From contig CM060958.1 of assembly GCA_030765055.1 (NCBI GenBank), positions 107,983,627-108,047,626 of the forward strand: a stretch of DNA of 64,000 nucleotides. The letters run 5' to 3'. A program made the translations under genes and the position numbers. Below, in pieces: positions 43,661 through 54,009 of this stretch. Source of the stretch: Mantis religiosa (Eukaryota > Arthropoda > Insecta > Mantodea > Mantidae). Each line of letters begins with the position of its first letter. Within the stretch, counting starts at the first letter, position 1. Below the pieces are notes generated by a model, which was not told where the DNA came from, made no database searches, and was given only the letters and a program-made list of their open reading frames with translations.

Positions 43661-46600
43661 TTATTTTAGTTAATTGATGGAAATTAATCATTTCTCCACA
43701 CTAGCCGTATATAGGCTAAGATATTTGATGGATAGAGTCAACATGAAAAATCCAATGCCATGGCCGGGATTTGAACCACGGATCTACTGGTTTCCGTCCA
43801 GTCGCTCTTAACCTTTGAGCTACCATGGCCAACGTGCCTTCCTGACATTGAATTCTCCAGTTGACTCGTATATTTCCCCGGTAGACCACTAGGGGCTCTC
43901 GCATCCGAGATACACCGTTCGTGGCGACTTACTATTGTAAGTACTTAAGTCCCAGGCTTCATCATTTAACTCTTATTATTTTAGTTAATTGATGGAAATT
44001 AATCATTTCTCCACACTAGCCGTATATAGGCTAAGATATTTGATGGATAGAGTCAACATGAAAAATCCAATGCCATGGCCGGGATTTGAACCACGGATCT
44101 ACTGGTTTCCGTCCAGTCGCTCTTAACCTTTGAGCTACCATGGCCAACGTGCCTTCCTGACATTGAATTCTCCAGTTGACTCGTATATTTCCCCGGTAGA
44201 CCACTAGGGGCTCTCGCATCCGAGATACACCGTTCGTGGCGACTTACTATTGTAAGTACTTAAGTCCCAGGCTTCATCATTTAACTCTTATTATTTTAGT
44301 TAATTGATGGAAATTAATCATTTCTCCACACTAGCCGTATATAGGCTAAGATATTTGATGGATAGAGTCAACATGAAAAATCCAATGCCATGGCCGGGAT
44401 TTGAACCACGGATCTACTGGTTTCCGTCCAGTCGCTCTTAACCTTTGAGCTACCATGGCCAACGTGCCTTCCTGACATTGAATTCTCCAGTTGACTCGTA
44501 TATTTCCCCGGTAGACCACTAGGGGCTCTCGCATCCGAGATACACCGTTCGTGGCGACTTACTATTGTAAGTACTTAAGTCCCAGGCTTCATCATTTAAC
44601 TCTTATTATTTTAGTTAATTGATGGAAATTAATCATTTCTCCACACTAGCCGTATATAGGCTAAGATATTTGATGGATAGAGTCAACATGAAAAATCCAA
44701 TGCCATGGCCGGGATTTGAACCACGGATCTACTGGTTTCCGTCCAGTCGCTCTTAACCTTTGAGCTACCATGGCCAACGTGCCTTCCTGACATTGAATTC
44801 TCCAGTTGACTCGTATATTTCCCCGGTAGACCACTAGGGGCTCTCGCATCCGAGATACACCGTTCGTGGCGACTTACTATTGTAAGTACTTAAGTCCCAG
44901 GCTTCATCATTTAACTCTTATTATTTTAGTTAATTGATGGAAATTAATCATTTCTCCACACTAGCCGTATATAGGCTAAGATATTTGATGGATAGAGTCA
45001 ACATGAAAAATCCAATGCCATGGCCGGGATTTGAACCACGGATCTACTGGTTTCCGTCCAGTCGCTCTTAACCTTTGAGCTACCATGGCCAACGTGCCTT
45101 CCTGACATTGAATTCTCCAGTTGACTCGTATATTTCCCCGGTAGACCACTAGGGGCTCTCGCATCCGAGATACACCGTTCGTGGCGACTTACTATTGTAA
45201 GTACTTAAGTCCCAGGCTTCATCATTTAACTCTTATTATTTTAGTTAATTGATGGAAATTAATCATTTCTCCACACTAGCCGTATATAGGCTAAGATATT
45301 TGATGGATAGAGTCAACATGAAAAATCCATAGCCATGGCCGGGATTTGAACCACGGATCTACTGGTTTCCGTCCAGTCGCTCTTAACCTTTGAGCTACCA
45401 TGGCCAACGTGCCTTCCTGACATTGAATTCTCCAGTTGACTCGTATATTTCCCCGGTAGACCACTAGGGGCTCTCGCATCCGAGATACACCGTTCGTGGC
45501 GACTTACTATTGTAAGTACTTAAGTCCCAGGCTTCATCATTTAACTCTTATTATTTTAGTTAATTGATGGAAATTAATCATTTCTCCACACTAGCCGTAT
45601 ATAGGCTAAGATATTTGATGGATAGAGTCAACATGAAAAATCCAATGCCATGGCCGGGATTTGAACCACGGATCTACTGGTTTCCGTCCAGTCGCTCTTA
45701 ACCTTTGAGCTACCATGGCCAACGTGCCTTCCTGACATTGAATTCTCCAGTTGACTCGTATATTTCCCCGGTAGACCACTAGGGGCTCTCGCATCCGAGA
45801 TACACCGTTCGTGGCGACTTACTATTGTAAGTACTTAAGTCCCAGGCTTCATCATTTAACTCTTATTATTTTAGTTAATTGATGGAAATTAATCATTTCT
45901 CCACACTAGCCGTATGTAGGCTAAGATATTTGATGGATAGAGTCAACATGAAAAATCCAATGCCATGGCCGGGATTTGAACCACGGATCTACTGGTTTCC
46001 GTCCAGTCGCTCTTAACCTTTGAGCTACCATGGCCAACGTGCCTTCCTGACATTAAATTCTCCAGTTGACTCGTATATTTCCCCGGTAGACCACTAGGGG
46101 CTCTCGCATCCGAGATACACCGTTCGTGGCGACTTACTATTGTAAGTACTTAAGTCCCAGGCTTCATCATTTAACTCTTATTATTTTAGTTAATTGATGG
46201 AAATTAATCATTTCTCCACACTAGCCGTATATAGGCTAAGATATTTGATGGATAGAGTCAACATGAAAAATCCAATGCCATGGCCGGGATTTGAACCACG
46301 GATCTACTGGTTTCCGTCCAGTGTGTTCGAATGAACATTTCCAACACTCTGTTAGCGCAGTTTAGGCGCCATAAGTCTGAGTTTTGGCGCCGATTAATAA
46401 CTGGAGATGGAATATGGATACGCCAGTATACGCCCGAAACAAAACTACAGTCCAAACAGTGGAATGCAAAGGGGGTATCGACTCCAAAAAGAGCAAAAAC
46501 TGTTTTTTTTTTTTTTTCGGCTGGGAAAGTGATGGAGACTGTTTTCTGGGATAGTCATGGAGTTATTTTAATCGATTTTCTTCAAAAAAGAAAAACCATT

Positions 46601-46745
46601 ACAGGAACATACTACACATTATTACTTGACAAGCTGAAGGCATAACTTGCGGAAAAATGCCACATTTGCAGAAAAATAAAATCCTGTTTCAGCAAGACAA
46701 CGTACCGTCCCGGCCATGGCATTGGATTTTTCATGTTGACTCTAT
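43661..46745 (-). repeat. 315-bp SINE III tandem array with fused mariner piece, within a 14-bp direct repeat
   Basis: Eight full 315-bp units and a ninth partial one run head to tail to about 46,320; the anchor TGATGGAAATTAATC recurs at 43,676, 43,991, 44,306, 44,621, 44,936, 45,251, 45,566, 45,881 and 46,196. Each holds a minus-strand SINE III. The head folds as a tRNA: GCCATGG/CCATGGC acceptor, GCTC/GAGC D-arm, ACTGG/CCAGT anticodon arm, B-box GGTTCAAATCC. About 50 bp of spacer (with GCCTGGGACTTAAGTAC) separates units. Units differ at only a few sites (for example at 45,329, 45,915 and 46,054). The ninth unit joins a mariner fragment, then a short inverted SINE arm. The whole is flanked by CTACCAATTACGAA at 43,647-43,660 and 46,746-46,759. 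Confidence 0.92.
46321..46711 (+). pseudogene. mariner D internal fragment, duplicate copy
   Basis: Nearly identical to 48,078-48,467. The 104-codon frame at 46,331-46,645 reads MNISNTLLAQFRRHKSEFW, ITGDGIWIRQYTPETKLQSK, SAGKVMETVFWDSHGVILID and ends at the same TAA as the other copy. It differs in the T run (15 versus 14), which keeps this copy in one frame. Both junctions with SINE III sequence show microhomology (AGT at the left, TCCC at the right). Confidence 0.88.
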
Positions 46746-47291
46746 CTACCAATTACGAAGCTGTTAATAAAGAGTATGGTTATTAATAACTTCAGCATAA
46801 AATTCGATCTCGAAATTCACTCCAAATCCATTGTCTTAAGAGCCCCTGAATCCAAAACATCATGTTCCACAAGAACGTACATATGTGCAGGCATGGAAAA
46901 AAGTATTCACGCACCAGTGTTTATGCAGAAAAACCTGAGTTATTAGAACTAAAATTAACATCCTGAGAAGTTATATGATAAACTAGCAGCACGAGGGTGG
47001 TCTGAAGAGTTTCCGACCTCAACACGAAGATAGCAGCACTAGTAAATAAGAGCTAGTGAATTTCGTTTTACATCTGTTGACAGTTACTCACCAAAGTTTC
47101 AGCCATTTTGGATGCTCAGTTGTTATGTAACAGTCGTTTGAGTGAGTTGATGTGTTTGTATGAAAATGTTTAAAATCGAGTATCGAGCTGTCATTAAATA
47201 TTTGCTTTTGAAAGGCAATGCGCCTCCGCAAATCAAAGATGAGTTGCATTCTGTGTATGGGGACTCTGCAACATCATTTACCATAGTTAAG

Positions 47292-47752
47292 TGCAGAGGT
47301 TCTACTCCCATTAGTCCTGGACCCGTAGAACCAAGGACCCGGACCTCCTTCTACCCGGGAGCGATGGATACTCCAGGGCTATTTCCATAGGGCAATACCT
47401 GATTTCTTAAAAAGCCCCCCCCCCCCCGCTGAACACAACGTCAAGACGGGATGGACCGAAAACCTCGGTGGGACCGCCTGGTGATCTAGCACACCTACTA
47501 CTAGCTCTGTAGGCTAGTACGCGGGACTTATTAGGCAACCATCTATCCCCTCCGGGCGGCCGTAGCCTGGCCGTGGCTGTCGGGAACACACTGCCCCCTC
47601 GAGTCCAACCCAATCCAATTAACTCCCATTTAGGGAGGAGCTCGAATGTTCGGTCCAAGGTTCCTCTAGTAACGTCAGAGGTACCACGAGTGCTAAGGGT
47701 CTGCAGCGCCCGCACCACGGCAGCTGAAAGGGACGGATCCCCTCCTCTTTTT
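47292..47752. mobile_element. Repeat R, copy 3, inside mariner D
   Basis: Matches R copies 1 and 2: GGTGGGACCGCCTGGTGATC, CTCGAGTCCAACCCAATCC, CCTCTAGTAACGTCAGAGG, GCAGCTGAAAGGGACGGATC. It contains a C14 run at about 47,417-47,430. Compared with mariner C it interrupts the transposase just after the first helix-turn-helix. The TSD is not clear. A 138-codon minus-strand frame runs through it, sharing STRGTSDVTRGT with R copy 2. Confidence 0.75.
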
Positions 47753-47840
47753 GGGCAGCTGAATTTAAACGTGGCCGTAAGAGCTTGGGAGCCGATGAAT
47801 GTTCGCGACGTAAAAAACTGCAACTACCGACGCAAACATC

Positions 47841-47917
47841 AAATTGAATTATGTTTTATTTCATTATTAGTTGTATTAGCTGGAATAACAAAAAGTGCTC
47901 AAATTCCATTTTCAGCT
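47841..47917 (+). other. Numt: 77-bp ND5 fragment inside mariner D
   Basis: Relative to mariner C (ACATC|GCCAAAGTTCACC) mariner D has 77 extra bp. Translated from 47,843, they read IELCFISLLVVLAGITKSAQ and IPFSA. This matches the conserved arthropod mitochondrial NADH dehydrogenase subunit 5 segment 'LLVVLAxxTKSAQIPFSxW'. No TSD is apparent; the insertion ends exactly where the mariner resumes with GCCAAAG. It is non-functional nuclear mitochondrial DNA. Confidence 0.85.
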
Positions 47918-48817
47918 GCCAAAGTTCACCAAATGGCGCTAGACGACCGCCGAATTAAAGTGAGAGAGCTAGTAGAGGCGTGTCAAAAGAACCTGTTTTT
48001 TCACATATTAAATCAACATTTAGACATGAGAAAGCTGTCCGCACGTTCGTGCCGTGTTTACTCACGTTAGACCAAAAGTGTGTTAGAATGAACATTTCCA
48101 ACACTCTGTTAGCGCAGTTTAGGCGCCATAAGTCTGAGTTTTGGCACCGATTAATAACTGGAGATGGAATATGGATACGCCAGTATACGCCCGAAACAAA
48201 ACTACAGTCCAAACAGTGGAATGCAAAGGGGGTATCGACTCCAAAAAGAGCAAAAACTGTTTTTTTTTTTTTTCGGCTGGGAAAGTGATGGAGACTGTTT
48301 TCTGGGATAGTCATGGAGTTATTTTAATCGATTTTCTTCAAAAAAGAAAAACCATTACAGGAACATACTACACATTATTACTTGACAAGCTGAAGGCATA
48401 ACTTGCGGAAAAATGCCACATTTGCAGAAAAATAAAATCCTGTTTCAGCAAGACAACGTACCGTCCCACACCACAGCGGTTGCAATGGCGAAAATCCACG
48501 AATTACGGTTTGAACTACTTGACCATCCACCTTACTCACCAGATCTAACCTCTAAGGACTTCTTTGTGTACCCTCATCTGAAAATTACTCTCGCAGGACA
48601 GAGATTTTCGTCAAATGAAGAGGCAGTCACCTTGGTGAACAATTATTTTTCAGATAAAAATGCCGAGTACTGTTTGGACGGTTTGCAGAGATGGGAGCAT
48701 CGCTGGGAGAAGTGTGTAGAGTTACAAGGAAATATGTTCAAAAATAAAAAAAAATAAAATAAATCCGAAAAAAGTCTTGTATCCTTGTTAGGTCGGAAAA
48801 TTTTTAGACCACCTATG

Positions 48818-49486
48818 TATAAATACAGCACACGTCTAAATAGTATACAGAAGAAAAGCTTCAACTTTCTACTTGGAAAAAATCTGGTTTACATATTAGT
48901 TGTTAACGTTTTAGTTTATATAACATCCACTAAGCAAACACTCTGCTTGTATTTACTATTGTATGCTCTCAGCTGCTGCGTATTCATTTTAAAGTGAGAA
49001 GGTAGTGCCTGTCTCCACAATGCTACTTCCATGATCTTTGGGTGCTCATTACTAACAAATTATTATTAATATGTACATGAAAACTATCATGCATGATCTT
49101 AAAACCTTTATCTTTAATAATACCTATTATTGTTTGGAAATTTTCTACTGATAATGTGTTATACTTTTTTAATTTTTGTAAAATAAAAGCACTGAAGTTT
49201 CAGAACATTTTATTTTTTAAAACAAGTATTATGAATCTCAGAAAAAATACATTCTTATTCTTATGAGTCTAATTAATACACACACAAAAATTCATAAGTT
49301 TTGGCTGAATAGTTCTTTTTTTTTAAAAAAAAAAAAAAGTGTACTGGAACCTGAAAAATCTGTGAAACTGAGAAAAACAGCTTTAAATTTTATATATTGA
49401 TTACTAACTTCTCACATGTGTCAGAACATTTCTGCTGCATAGTCTTGACCCTCTGTATGCTCACTTGTTCTTTTCAAGTTGCTCTT

Positions 49487-49488
<2 letters not shown>
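48818..49488. other. Unassigned AT-rich sequence
   Basis: No recognised element; a short A run is at about 49,325-49,337. Confidence 0.4.
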
Positions 49489-49522
<34 letters not shown>

Positions 49523-49757
49523 CTTCTTGGCCAGTTCTTCAACCATTGTATCTGCTTTCAGGACTCGCAGCTCATCAATTGCTGTATATGACTACTAACA
49601 TGATTAGCACATGTATTGTTGAACTGGGCCTACTAACCTCAATATTACATGTGGTTTCATTGTCTATTCTATTTATATTTTCAACATTTACCTTTCTATG
49701 TTTAGTAAAACGATTGCCTATAAACTTTCTCTTGCCAAATGTTTTTGGCCTACCCAT
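49489..49757 (-). pseudogene. Possible Mutator-like protein N-terminus next to a 32-bp poly-A (minus)
   Basis: The minus-strand frame from 49,757 begins MGRPKTFGKRKFIGNRFTKH. This resembles the short basic start ('MGR/KxKxxKRKFxGNQFT') of insect proteins containing a Mutator-like transposase domain. The frame ends at 49,575. Just downstream, after an acceptor-like CATATACAG, a second open stretch reads IDELRVLKADTMVEELAKKA and runs into the A32 tract. It may be a retroposed or exon-derived relic; no catalytic domain is present. Weak call. Confidence 0.35.
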
Positions 49758-49759
49758 GT

Positions 49760-50266
49760 CATATATTCACAAATAACTAGTACAAAATATTATTCAGAAC
49801 AAATAACTGTTCACATATACAGCCAAAAACAAAAGAAAAGCTAGCACCATTGGAGTTACAGTGGTACCAGCAGAAAGCTTGAAAGATCCCTTACAAAACA
49901 AGGCTTAGTTCAGAATTACCTGTTCAGTATTACAGAAGTTATGATCAATTTCCTGAACGTTTACGAAAAGAGGAGTGGCAAAAAGTTAACAACCACTAAT
50001 ATAATTAGCAAATTAGGTATAAAATATTGCTCCAATGAACGTTTAACTATATATTTGTAATCTAGAGGGATGACATTATAATAAAATGTAAAAATAAAAA
50101 AAAAAAAAAGTGAATTTTAACCCAAGTGAAGTCTCACCTTAAAACTTTGATAAAACATGTGATAAAACATTTGACATAGTGTAATACGCTCAATAATTTT
50201 AAATGTGATCACATTATGTGTTCGAAGATTTCAATCACATTCTGTGACATACAAATCTGCCTTAAG
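49760..50266. other. Unassigned sequence
   Basis: AT-rich with a short poly-A run near 50,096-50,109; nothing recognised. Confidence 0.4.
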
Positions 50267-50280
50267 CAGATATTAGTATG

Positions 50281-50566
50281 GAAACGTTGAGTCAGACTGA
50301 AAAATTCAATGCCATAGCCGGGATTTGAACCACGGATCTTCTGGTTTCCGTCCAGCCGCACTACCATTGTGCTACTATGGCCAACGTGCCGATATGACAT
50401 TAAATTCTCCAACTGACTCGTATTTTCCCGGTAAACCACTTAGGAGTTCTCATAAACACATGAGACAACTACCTTAATGGCGACTTACTACTTGAATTTT
50501 TCAGTCTGACTCAACGTTTCCACAATTTAGCCTACACACGGCCAGTGTGAAAGAATAATTAATTTC
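50281..50566. mobile_element. SINE family III, fold-back (5'-inverted) copy with 14-bp TSD
   Basis: 50,281-50,490 is the SINE on the minus strand, from its head GTAGTAAGTCGCC (right) through the B-box GGTTCAAATCC to TTGAATTTTTCAGTCTGACT. 50,492-50,566 is the 3' part on the plus strand, beginning again with TTGAATTTTTCAGTCTGACT and ending ATTAATTTC. The repeated stretch makes a 30-bp perfect inverted repeat. Flanking direct repeats: CAGATATTAGTATG (50,267-50,280) and CAGATTTTAGTATG (50,567-50,580), one mismatch. Confidence 0.85.
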
Positions 50567-50589
50567 CAGATTTTAGTATGTTACTGCAA

Positions 50590-51225
50590 TTAACTTAGCG
50601 GAAGCAGCTGAGAAATCCATATTTACCAATTCTTGTTTAATGTGAGAGTTTGAAAGTGTGAAATGTGCTGGTCATTCCGGTACTTTAAGAGACATTTCCC
50701 TTGAGATTTACTATCAGCATCCTGTCAGCATGAGTTGACATAATCCAGAAGATGAAGAATGGTGTTGGTATATCTTAATATATTCAGAGAGATAGAGCCG
50801 CACTGCGGCGATATAACTGGTTCTACAAATTAAGTTTTAGGAAGTTGTCACCTGTCAATTTTGATAAAAATCCGGTAAAGAAAAAGGTGTGTCCCGGAAT
50901 AACGGGGCGTTTGACTACAATGGACGCTGTGATCAGTTAATCTTGTCCCACTACAATAACAGCTACTTTACACAGTAATTGGATGTTTTCTTGGCGAGGA
51001 TTAGAGATCTGAATGGAGCCTCGGAAATTTCTACTCACATCCTGTTACAACGGTTCCTGACCATCTGCCTATCAAACTTGGAGTACTCGCACAGTAATCG
51101 TTATTTGGTGAACTGGATGCCATACATTTACTGTTTATTAAGGAGAGTAACTTGTAAATTAACGTAGGTTGTCACTTAGCGTGGTAATAGAAACATTTTT
51201 ACATCGCTGTTAAGCGTAATTCAAT
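50590..51225. other. Unassigned sequence
   Basis: No recognised domain or repeat. Confidence 0.4.
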
Positions 51226-51229
51226 AAAT

Positions 51230-51478
51230 GAAATGAAATGTGTACTGTTTAACGCCCGCTTTTACTACATACGGCACCGCAGGTGGTAGCACTGATGACA
51301 CATGAGATGATAGAGCACCGGTGGAATCAGATGGCGGGGGAAGCCGGAGATCCAGAAGAAAACCCGCCCCAGCACCGTGTTGTCCACCCCAAATCTCACT
51401 TTGCTGTCGCCTGGATCAAACCGGGCATCCTTGGTGTGAATCCAGCGGTCTAACCACTTAGTCACAGCGCAGTCATGC
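51230..51478 (-). mobile_element. SINE family II, copy 5 (minus)
   Basis: The minus strand reads GACTAAGTGGTTAGACCGCT, GGTTTGATCCAGGCGAC, GTGGACAACACGGTGCTGGG and a tail GTAGTAAAAGCGGGCGTTAA. Confidence 0.85.
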
Positions 51479-51510
51479 GTAATTCGGTGAATATCTAGTC
51501 GCATAAGCGA

Positions 51511-51619
51511 CAAGTTACGTTCTCCAACTTAAGTCATGTCGGAAGGTGAGTGAGCCCAGGGTTCACAGCTCTTAGAGTTATCCGACATTCATTTGTCAGG
51601 ATAAGGGAAAATCCCGGAA
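51511..51619 (-). mobile_element. SINE family I, 5'-truncated (minus)
   Basis: Only the 3' half is left: GGATTTTCCCTTATCCTGAC, AATGTCGGATAACTC and CACCTTCCGACATGAC on the minus strand. The tRNA head is missing. Confidence 0.7.
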
Positions 51620-51639
51620 TGTATTATATTTTCAACTTG

Positions 51640-52256
51640 CATACAGTAATTATAGCCTATCGCCTAGTTTCTGTTTTCGACTTTCCCTTTCCTATCGTCC
51701 ACCAGTAACACTCCCAGTGAAACCTATACCTTGGAAAACTGAGACTGAAGCAGTTAAATATCTCGGCGTACTCATGGATCGACGACTCATGGAAACCACA
51801 TATAAGTAACAAACTTTATTAAGACGACTTCTACTATATGCCTGCCCACTCTGGGGAGGGACCAGTCCTTCCGAAATCAAACGTATCTAGAAATTTCAAA
51901 ACAAAGTATTACGAATCTCAACAAATGCACCAGGTTTGTCAGAAATAGTCAGCTATATAGAGAAACTGGAATCAGCACCATTCAACAGTCAATTTCTTCA
52001 CAAGCCAAAAAGTTCTACAGCAACCTAAAATACGTCTCAGGAGCCATTGGCAGAAAATTCAGCTTTCCAACCAGCATCAGGAGTCGTTTCCACTGGATCA
52101 GCTCTCACAACAATACTTAAAGCAATAATGTACCTTCATTGGGGGGCCGATGGGCCTTTCCGTATCTCATTGTTATTCATTGTATCACATATGTAAATAA
52201 TATCTATAATCAATGATCTGTAGAGCGCACATGCGCTGATCCATCAATAAATTAGT
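51640..52256 (+). pseudogene. Jockey-like LINE 3' fragment
   Basis: Blocks: VTLPVKPIPWKTETEAVKYL followed by GVLMDRRL ('KYLGVxxDxxL'), LRRLLLYACPLWGG, IKRI then stop, FQNKVLRISTNAPG. The 3' UTR ends with ATCTGTAGAGCGCACATGCG, CTGATCCATCAATAAATTAG and A8. Relative of the LINEs at 42.4 and 54.5 kb by its 3' end. Truncated and frame-broken. Confidence 0.75.
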
Positions 52257-52263
52257 TAAAAAA

Positions 52264-53542
52264 AATTTCCCCTCCAATCTGCAACTCTGTATATCAACAT
52301 CATTTGCTTCACCACACACAATACTCAAAACAATGTTATGGCGATGTTTGAAACTCTCGATGCATCCATTGTAAACTCTGAAACGGTCTTCAGACCTTCC
52401 GAATACCTCGATTGTAGAAGTCTGCAGAATGTGCTTTAAAGCACTCTTCCATTTCATTAATAAAGTCATTTTTGTTATCAAATCGGCGACCACGCAACGG
52501 ATTCTTCATTTCCAGGAAAAAGAAAAAATCATTTGTTGTGAGATCGGTCGAATTAGGCGGATGTTGTAAGGTATCAAAGCCACATTCCCTTGTTTTGTCT
52601 TCTGCAACTTGACTTCAATGAGCTGGTGAATTCTCAGCCAGAAGATGAACAACTTTGGAGAGCATACCGCGTCGTTTCTTAATCAGAGCTGCTCGTAACT
52701 TGTCCAGAAGACTGCAGTAGTATCTACCAGTGATGGTTTGACCCCTGGCAAGATAATCTGTAAGGATGACTCCACGACAGTCCCTGAAAACTGAAAGCAT
52801 GACCTTCCCAACTGACTTTTACACCTTTGCCCTTTTTCCCAGGTGGGGGGGGGGTGGATCGGCATGTTTCCATTTCATGCTTATGGTTCTTGTCTCTGGA
52901 TCATATTGATAGATCCAGGATTCATCCATGGTTACCAGACGATCAAAATATCATCTTCATCCTGTTCCAACAGCACCAACATGTCTTGAAAGGTCACGCC
53001 GTGTTTGCTTTTGGAAAAGGGTTAACAAACGTGGAACCCACCGTGCAGACACCTTAGACATGTGCAGTTCACCATGAATAATTTTCCACACACTACCATA
53101 ACTTGATCATTTGGATGGTTACTCGTCTGTCTTCCAGTATTAAACACTCCACTTTCTTCACTGTGACAGCATCGTCTGTCATTGAACGTCTACCAGCTCT
53201 TGGCTCATCTGTCAGGGACATGTGACCAGTTTGAAAATTCCTTTTCCACCTCACAATAGTGTCATACGATGGGCAATCATTTCGATAAACAGCCGTCATC
53301 TCATTGTGGATTTTCCGTGCAGTTTTTCCCTTCAAATTCAGTAACTTGCTCACACTACGAGTCTCGATCTTACGCCTCAGTCACTTCTGGCACTCATTGT
53401 AAAAAAAAAAAAAAAAAAAAAAAAAATCAAATCACTGAAACTATCAATATGTCCCAAGGGATCAGAGATGACAATGAAATATTTTCATCACTCTGGCATA
53501 AAAATTACCGGGTGATAGTTGAAACTTTATGACACACCCTCG
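52264..53542 (-). mobile_element. mariner element J, one end present
   Basis: The right (5') end reads in reverse CGAGGGTGTGTCATAAAGTT and is next to TA (53,543-53,544). The matching left end was not found; the element abuts the poly-A of the preceding LINE, so its 3' end is probably truncated. Confidence 0.75.
52385..53390 (-). pseudogene. mariner transposase remnant (element J)
   Basis: Order on the minus strand: SKLLNLKGKTARKIHNEMTA, SYDTIVRWKRNFQTGHMSL, TDEPRAGRRSMTDDAVTVKK, VECLILEDRRVTIQMIKLW; then a frame-broken first catalytic region (53.0-52.8 kb); then SVGKVMLSVFRDCRGVILTD, YLARGQTITGRYYCSLLDKL and VHLLAENSPAH, where the second catalytic Asp (usual 'HDNAPAH') is Glu. The third block reads HPPNSTDLTTNDFFFFLEMK with Asp kept. 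A poly-A27 lies near the start (53,400-53,426). Inactive. Confidence 0.8.
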
Positions 53543-53544
53543 TA

Positions 53545-54005
53545 CACCTGTAGGTTTTCTCATTCTTAGTTATATATGTTTTTGAAACCTAAGAGAGATA
53601 AAAAATATCTCTCTTGAAAGCATGCAAATATTAATCCAGGCCTGGTCTAATACACCTGTCTGTTTAAAATACTTTATAAATACTGCTTTTTCATTCTTGA
53701 TATTGTGCAACAGAGCAATTAGATGCGCCTGAAATGTCTTTCCACCTCAAAGGCCAACACTCGTGGAGTAACTGGCTGAAACGAGGAATGCAATAAACGT
53801 AATTATCTGTATTATTACCACGAAGGATCTTCATAGTGGTTTAATAGCGCGTGAAGCCTAAGAAAAACTGTCACAGATATTAAATGTTATTCATGGTATA
53901 GTTGAGGTCATTTTGTGATCTCAATCCAGTGCTAACGGTTATAAACCTTTATTGACTAATATAAATACTTTTATGCATAGCTGCATTTTACCTTCATTTT
54001 AGTTT
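53545..54005. other. Unassigned sequence
   Basis: No recognised element until the LINE coding that begins near 54,010. Confidence 0.4.
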
Positions 54006-54009
54006 TTCA

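Larger units (their letters stand above)
47160..48757 (+). pseudogene. mariner transposase remnant (element D)
   Basis: N-terminus MKMFKIEYRAVIKYLLLKGN and GDSATSFTIVK is cut by repeat R. After it: ALDDRRIKVRELVEA (beyond the numt), ILNQHLDMRKLSARS, MNISNTLLAQFRRHKSEFW and ITGDGIWIRQYTPET. A T-run frameshift follows, then SAGKVMETVFWDSHGVILID and LLLDKLKA with a stop. The last part is ILFQQDNVPSHTTAVAMAKI, HPPYSPDLTSKDFFVYPHLK and a C-terminus near 48,750. All three catalytic Asp positions are still Asp, although the Glu and Thr after the first are changed. Two insertions, one stop and one frameshift make it inactive. Confidence 0.87.
46992..48817 (+). mobile_element. mariner element D with two insertions
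   Basis: Left end CGAGGGTGGTCTGAAGAGTT (46,992); the right end in reverse reads CATAGGTGGTCTAAAAATTT (to 48,817) followed by TA. Total is 1826 bp; without repeat R (about 461 bp) and the 77-bp numt it is about 1.29 kb, full size. Same family as C and F. Confidence 0.88.

Noticed and set aside
43716..46110. Nine copies of a 62-codon minus-strand open frame as a tandem gene family
   Set aside because: The frames cover the tRNA-like head and body of SINE III and are identical because the DNA repeats; there is no protein motif or coding bias.
43770..46320. Cluster of functional tRNA genes
   Set aside because: The heads fold as a tRNA, but the T-arm is mispaired, the anticodon loop (ACGGAAA) lacks the usual U33, and each is followed by a SINE body; they are SINE heads.
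43661..46320. CRISPR array
   Set aside because: The 315-bp unit has no short repeat with unique spacers; the spacers are identical and the context is eukaryotic.
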